Shown here: positions 62,030 through 64,000 of the stretch, in pieces | Position numbering within the stretch: position 1 is the stretch's first letter | Layout of the letters: every line of letters begins with the position of its first letter | Source of the DNA: Nostoc sp. CENA543 | GTDB taxonomy: Bacteria > Cyanobacteriota > Cyanobacteriia > Cyanobacteriales > Nostocaceae | Length of the DNA stretch: 64,000 nucleotides | Assembly: GCF_002896875.1 (NCBI RefSeq) | Contig: NZ_CP023278.1 | Span: 5,464,501-5,528,500, forward strand | Direction of reading: 5' to 3' | Translations under genes and position numbers: made by a program | Notes under the pieces: model-generated | What the model saw: only the letters and a program-made list of their open reading frames with translations | What the model was told of the DNA's origin: nothing | Databases searched by the model: none

Positions 62030-64000
62030 CTAACCCTTCCCCAAGGGCAATCTCACCGTAAAAGTCGCCCCTTGTCCTAAGCCGGGACTCTCAGCTTTGA
62101 CTGTCCCACCGTGTATTTCGACGAAATGGCGGACTATTGCTAGCCCTAGTCCGATGCCACCTTCCACTCTGGTGGTTTTGGAGTCGGCTTGACGAAAGTA
62201 TTCAAAGACATAGGGTAAAAATTCGGGTGTAATGCCTTTACCAGTGTCAATTACTTGGATTTGGGCTTCTTCTTCTATCTTTTCTAATCTGACTTCCACC
62301 CGTCCACCTGGGGGTGTGAACTTGACGGCGTTTGAGAGTAAATTCCAAAATACTTGCTGTAAGCGATCGCTATCGCCCTTGACTGGGCTAATATCCTCAT
62401 CTAGTAGGGTATGAATGGGGATTGATTTAGCGTCTGCGGCCAGGCGTACTGTTTCTAATGCAGCTAAAATTGCGGTACGTAAATCTACTTGTCCTATATT
62501 CAAGTTGAGCTTACCCTGTAAGATGCGGGATACATCGAGTAAGTCATCAATTAATTGTGTCTGTAATTTAGCGTTGCGTTCAATGGTTTCTAATGCTTGG
62601 GTGATGGTGGCTTCATTATACTTGCGGGTGCGGAGTAACTTTGCCCATCCCAAAATCGGATTGAGGGGGGTTCTGAGTTCGTGAGAAAGAACAGTGAGAA
62701 ATTCATCTTTGACGCGGTTGGCTGACTCGGCGGCTGCACGGGCGTTTTTTTCGGCTTCGTAAAGTTGAGCGCGTGCGATCGCTTGGGCAGCTTGTTGTGC
62801 TAACGTCAACATAAATCTTTGGTTTTCGTCCGTAAACTCTTGCTCCTTCGCAAAACTTAATCCTAAAACGCCAATAGTCTGCTGTTCGACAATCAAAGGA
62901 ATACAAGCAAAGGCACAATTACCTGTAAGATATGGGACGTTAGCAATAGCTGGGTATTGGCTGGCTAAGGCGGCAATATTTTCTAAAAAAATGGGTTTTC
63001 CTGTTCTCGCTGCTACCGCGATGGGAACGTTCGCCGTGATGGGAAAACTAGCCCAACTTTCCCTAACAGAATCAGGATAACCGATGGCTTCTACAATCTT
63101 AAGTGACTTACCACCCGCCTCGATTAACACCACAGAACCAGCCACAGCACCCAAAGCCCCAATTCCCTGATTAACCACCACATCAGCCACCTGTTGAGGA
63201 GTGAGGGCTTCTGAGAAAGCAGCCGTAACGCTTTGTAACCTAGCTGTGCGATTTGCAGCCATTTCCGCAGCTTGTTTTGCCTGTTGAGTTTCTTGGAGTG
63301 CCAGTTGGCGATCGCTAATATCTTCTACAATCCCAAAAGCATATTGTGCCTCTCCCTCATCGTTACAAACTGCCGATGAGGTCAAATTCACCCAGATAAT
63401 CGAACCATCTTTGCGGATGTATCGCTTTTCTAGAGAATAACTACTAATCTCCTGCGTCACAACTCTTTGGGCATGATTCCAATCATTTACTAAATCATCA
63501 GGATGAGTAATATCCTGAAATCTCATTTGAATTAACTCTTCATAACTATAACCAGTGAGTCTACATAGAGCTGGATTGACTTGCAGAAATTTCCCATCTA
63601 AAGAAATCAGGGCAATACCTAAAGCCGCCTGATCAAACATCGCCCTAAATAAAGCTTCACTCTTGCTGAGTGCTTGTTCTGTGAGCTTTTTTTGCGTAAT
63701 ATCCAGACTAGTAACGCCTAAACCAAGTAATTGCCCATCAGGTAAACAAACAGGATAGTAACTTACCAACCCCCAGCAATAAACTCCTGATTGATATGTT
63801 TCTCCCCTGATTTCTTGATTCAGCAAGGGTTCTTTTGTGGACATAACTCTCAATAAAATTGGCTCAATTTGATCAGCCCAATTCGGTAAAACTTCTCGGA
63901 AAGTACGTCCAATATGTTGACTTTGTGGCACACCATTAATCGCCGCTAGTGTTTCATTGACATAAACATAGCGGAGTTCTGTGTCTAAAAAAGCCAGGGC
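62030..64000 (-). CDS. PAS/GAF hybrid sensor histidine kinase, partial at 5' end
   Basis: The frame stays open to the window edge (656 codons seen, no start needed at 63931). Order from the N-terminal side: a PAS domain entered mid-way (FLDTELRYVYVNETLAAINGV), a second PAS (ALFRAMFDQAALGIALISLDG) with its PAC motif (YIRKDGSIIWVNL), a GAF domain (VTAAFSEALTPQQVADVV, about 220-395), then HisKA with a normal H box (FLTVLSHELRTPLNPI) and HATPase_c (LLSNAVKFTPPGG, IGLGLAIVRHFVEIHGG). A cytosolic sensor kinase, signal unknown. The PAS may sense light, redox or small molecules. No response regulator is visible downstream. Confidence 0.93.
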   Translation of the reverse strand, partial: ALAFLDTELRYVYVNETLAAINGVPQSQHIGRTFREVLPNWADQIEPILLRVMSTKEPLLNQEIRGETYQSGVYCWGLVSYYPVCLPDGQLLGLGVTSLDITQKKLTEQALSKSEALFRAMFDQAALGIALISLDGKFLQVNPALCRLTGYSYEELIQMRFQDITHPDDLVNDWNHAQRVVTQEISSYSLEKRYIRKDGSIIWVNLTSSAVCNDEGEAQYAFGIVEDISDRQLALQETQQAKQAAEMAANRTARLQSVTAAFSEALTPQQVADVVVNQGIGALGAVAGSVVLIEAGGKSLKIVEAIGYPDSVRESWASFPITANVPIAVAARTGKPIFLENIAALASQYPAIANVPYLTGNCAFACIPLIVEQQTIGVLGLSFAKEQEFTDENQRFMLTLAQQAAQAIARAQLYEAEKNARAAAESANRVKDEFLTVLSHELRTPLNPILGWAKLLRTRKYNEATITQALETIERNAKLQTQLIDDLLDVSRILQGKLNLNIGQVDLRTAILAALETVRLAADAKSIPIHTLLDEDISPVKGDSDRLQQVFWNLLSNAVKFTPPGGRVEVRLEKIEEEAQIQVIDTGKGITPEFLPYVFEYFRQADSKTTRVEGGIGLGLAIVRHFVEIHGGTVKAESPGLGQGATFTVRLPLGKG

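Overview
This is a 64 kb chromosomal segment from a filamentous, probably heterocyst-forming cyanobacterium of the Nostoc/Anabaena type. The evidence is: photosynthesis genes (psbV, petE, petJ, a BchE-like radical-SAM protein); a devBCA-type exporter set; many copies of the cyanobacterial HIP1 octamer GCGATCGC; and abundant short tandem heptanucleotide arrays (TAGTCAT, TGAGTAA, TTGACTA) of the STRR class known from heterocystous cyanobacteria. No rRNA operon, prophage, intact insertion sequence or CRISPR array is visible. One tRNA gene (tRNA-Glu, TTC) is present.

Layout. 0-5.5 kb: end of a Uma2-family protein, a methyltransferase-HIT fusion, then the cell-envelope/second-messenger group uppS-cdaA-lysA with rimI divergent. 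5.5-11.6 kb: small secreted and membrane proteins (including a GDYXXLXY/DUF2157 pair), a Sun-type RNA m5C methyltransferase, DUF2267 and a PEBP protein. 11.7-16.2 kb: an accessory patch with a bacterial dynamin-like GTPase, a KGK protein, an HNH nuclease and a broken galactose-oxidase/AbfB gene. 16.2-23.6 kb: two tandem MscS channels, leuB, a gene interrupted by TGA, pilD and accD. 23.7-28.5 kb: an MFS transporter and a CUT1 sugar ABC transporter without its ATPase. 28.8-34.2 kb: the electron carriers psbV, petE and petJ, a TonB-like protein, a lipase and a divergent cytochrome b6-like protein. 34.4-43.1 kb: a cation/proton antiporter, tRNA-Glu, a SRPBCC protein overlapping a GAF histidine kinase, an RHH regulator, an HNH remnant and a PhyH dioxygenase. 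43.6-52 kb: a lipoprotein, a TPR protein, a peptidoglycan amidase, dnaG, and an Rpn nuclease with a duplicated tail. 52-64 kb: a PadR regulator divergent from devBCA, a J-domain protein, topA, the BchE-like gene and the 3' part of a PAS/GAF histidine kinase.

No single novel multi-gene defence or biosynthetic system stands out. The unusual content is of two kinds. First, several complete-looking proteins have lost a catalytic or ligand residue: a HIT protein with Ser for the nucleophilic His, a histidine kinase with Asp for the phospho-His exactly inside a HIP1 site, a cytochrome b6-like protein with Gln for one heme His, and an amidase with Gln for the catalytic Glu. Second, repeat families behave like small mobile or expanding units. 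Heptamer arrays and G-rich arrays run into gene ends, supply stop codons, extend TopA and interrupt an MFS loop, and a roughly 40-bp unit recurs next to the arrays. Three genes are broken: two by in-frame TGA codons and one by a frameshift.

All calls rest on reading the sequence and remembered family signatures. No database search was run.
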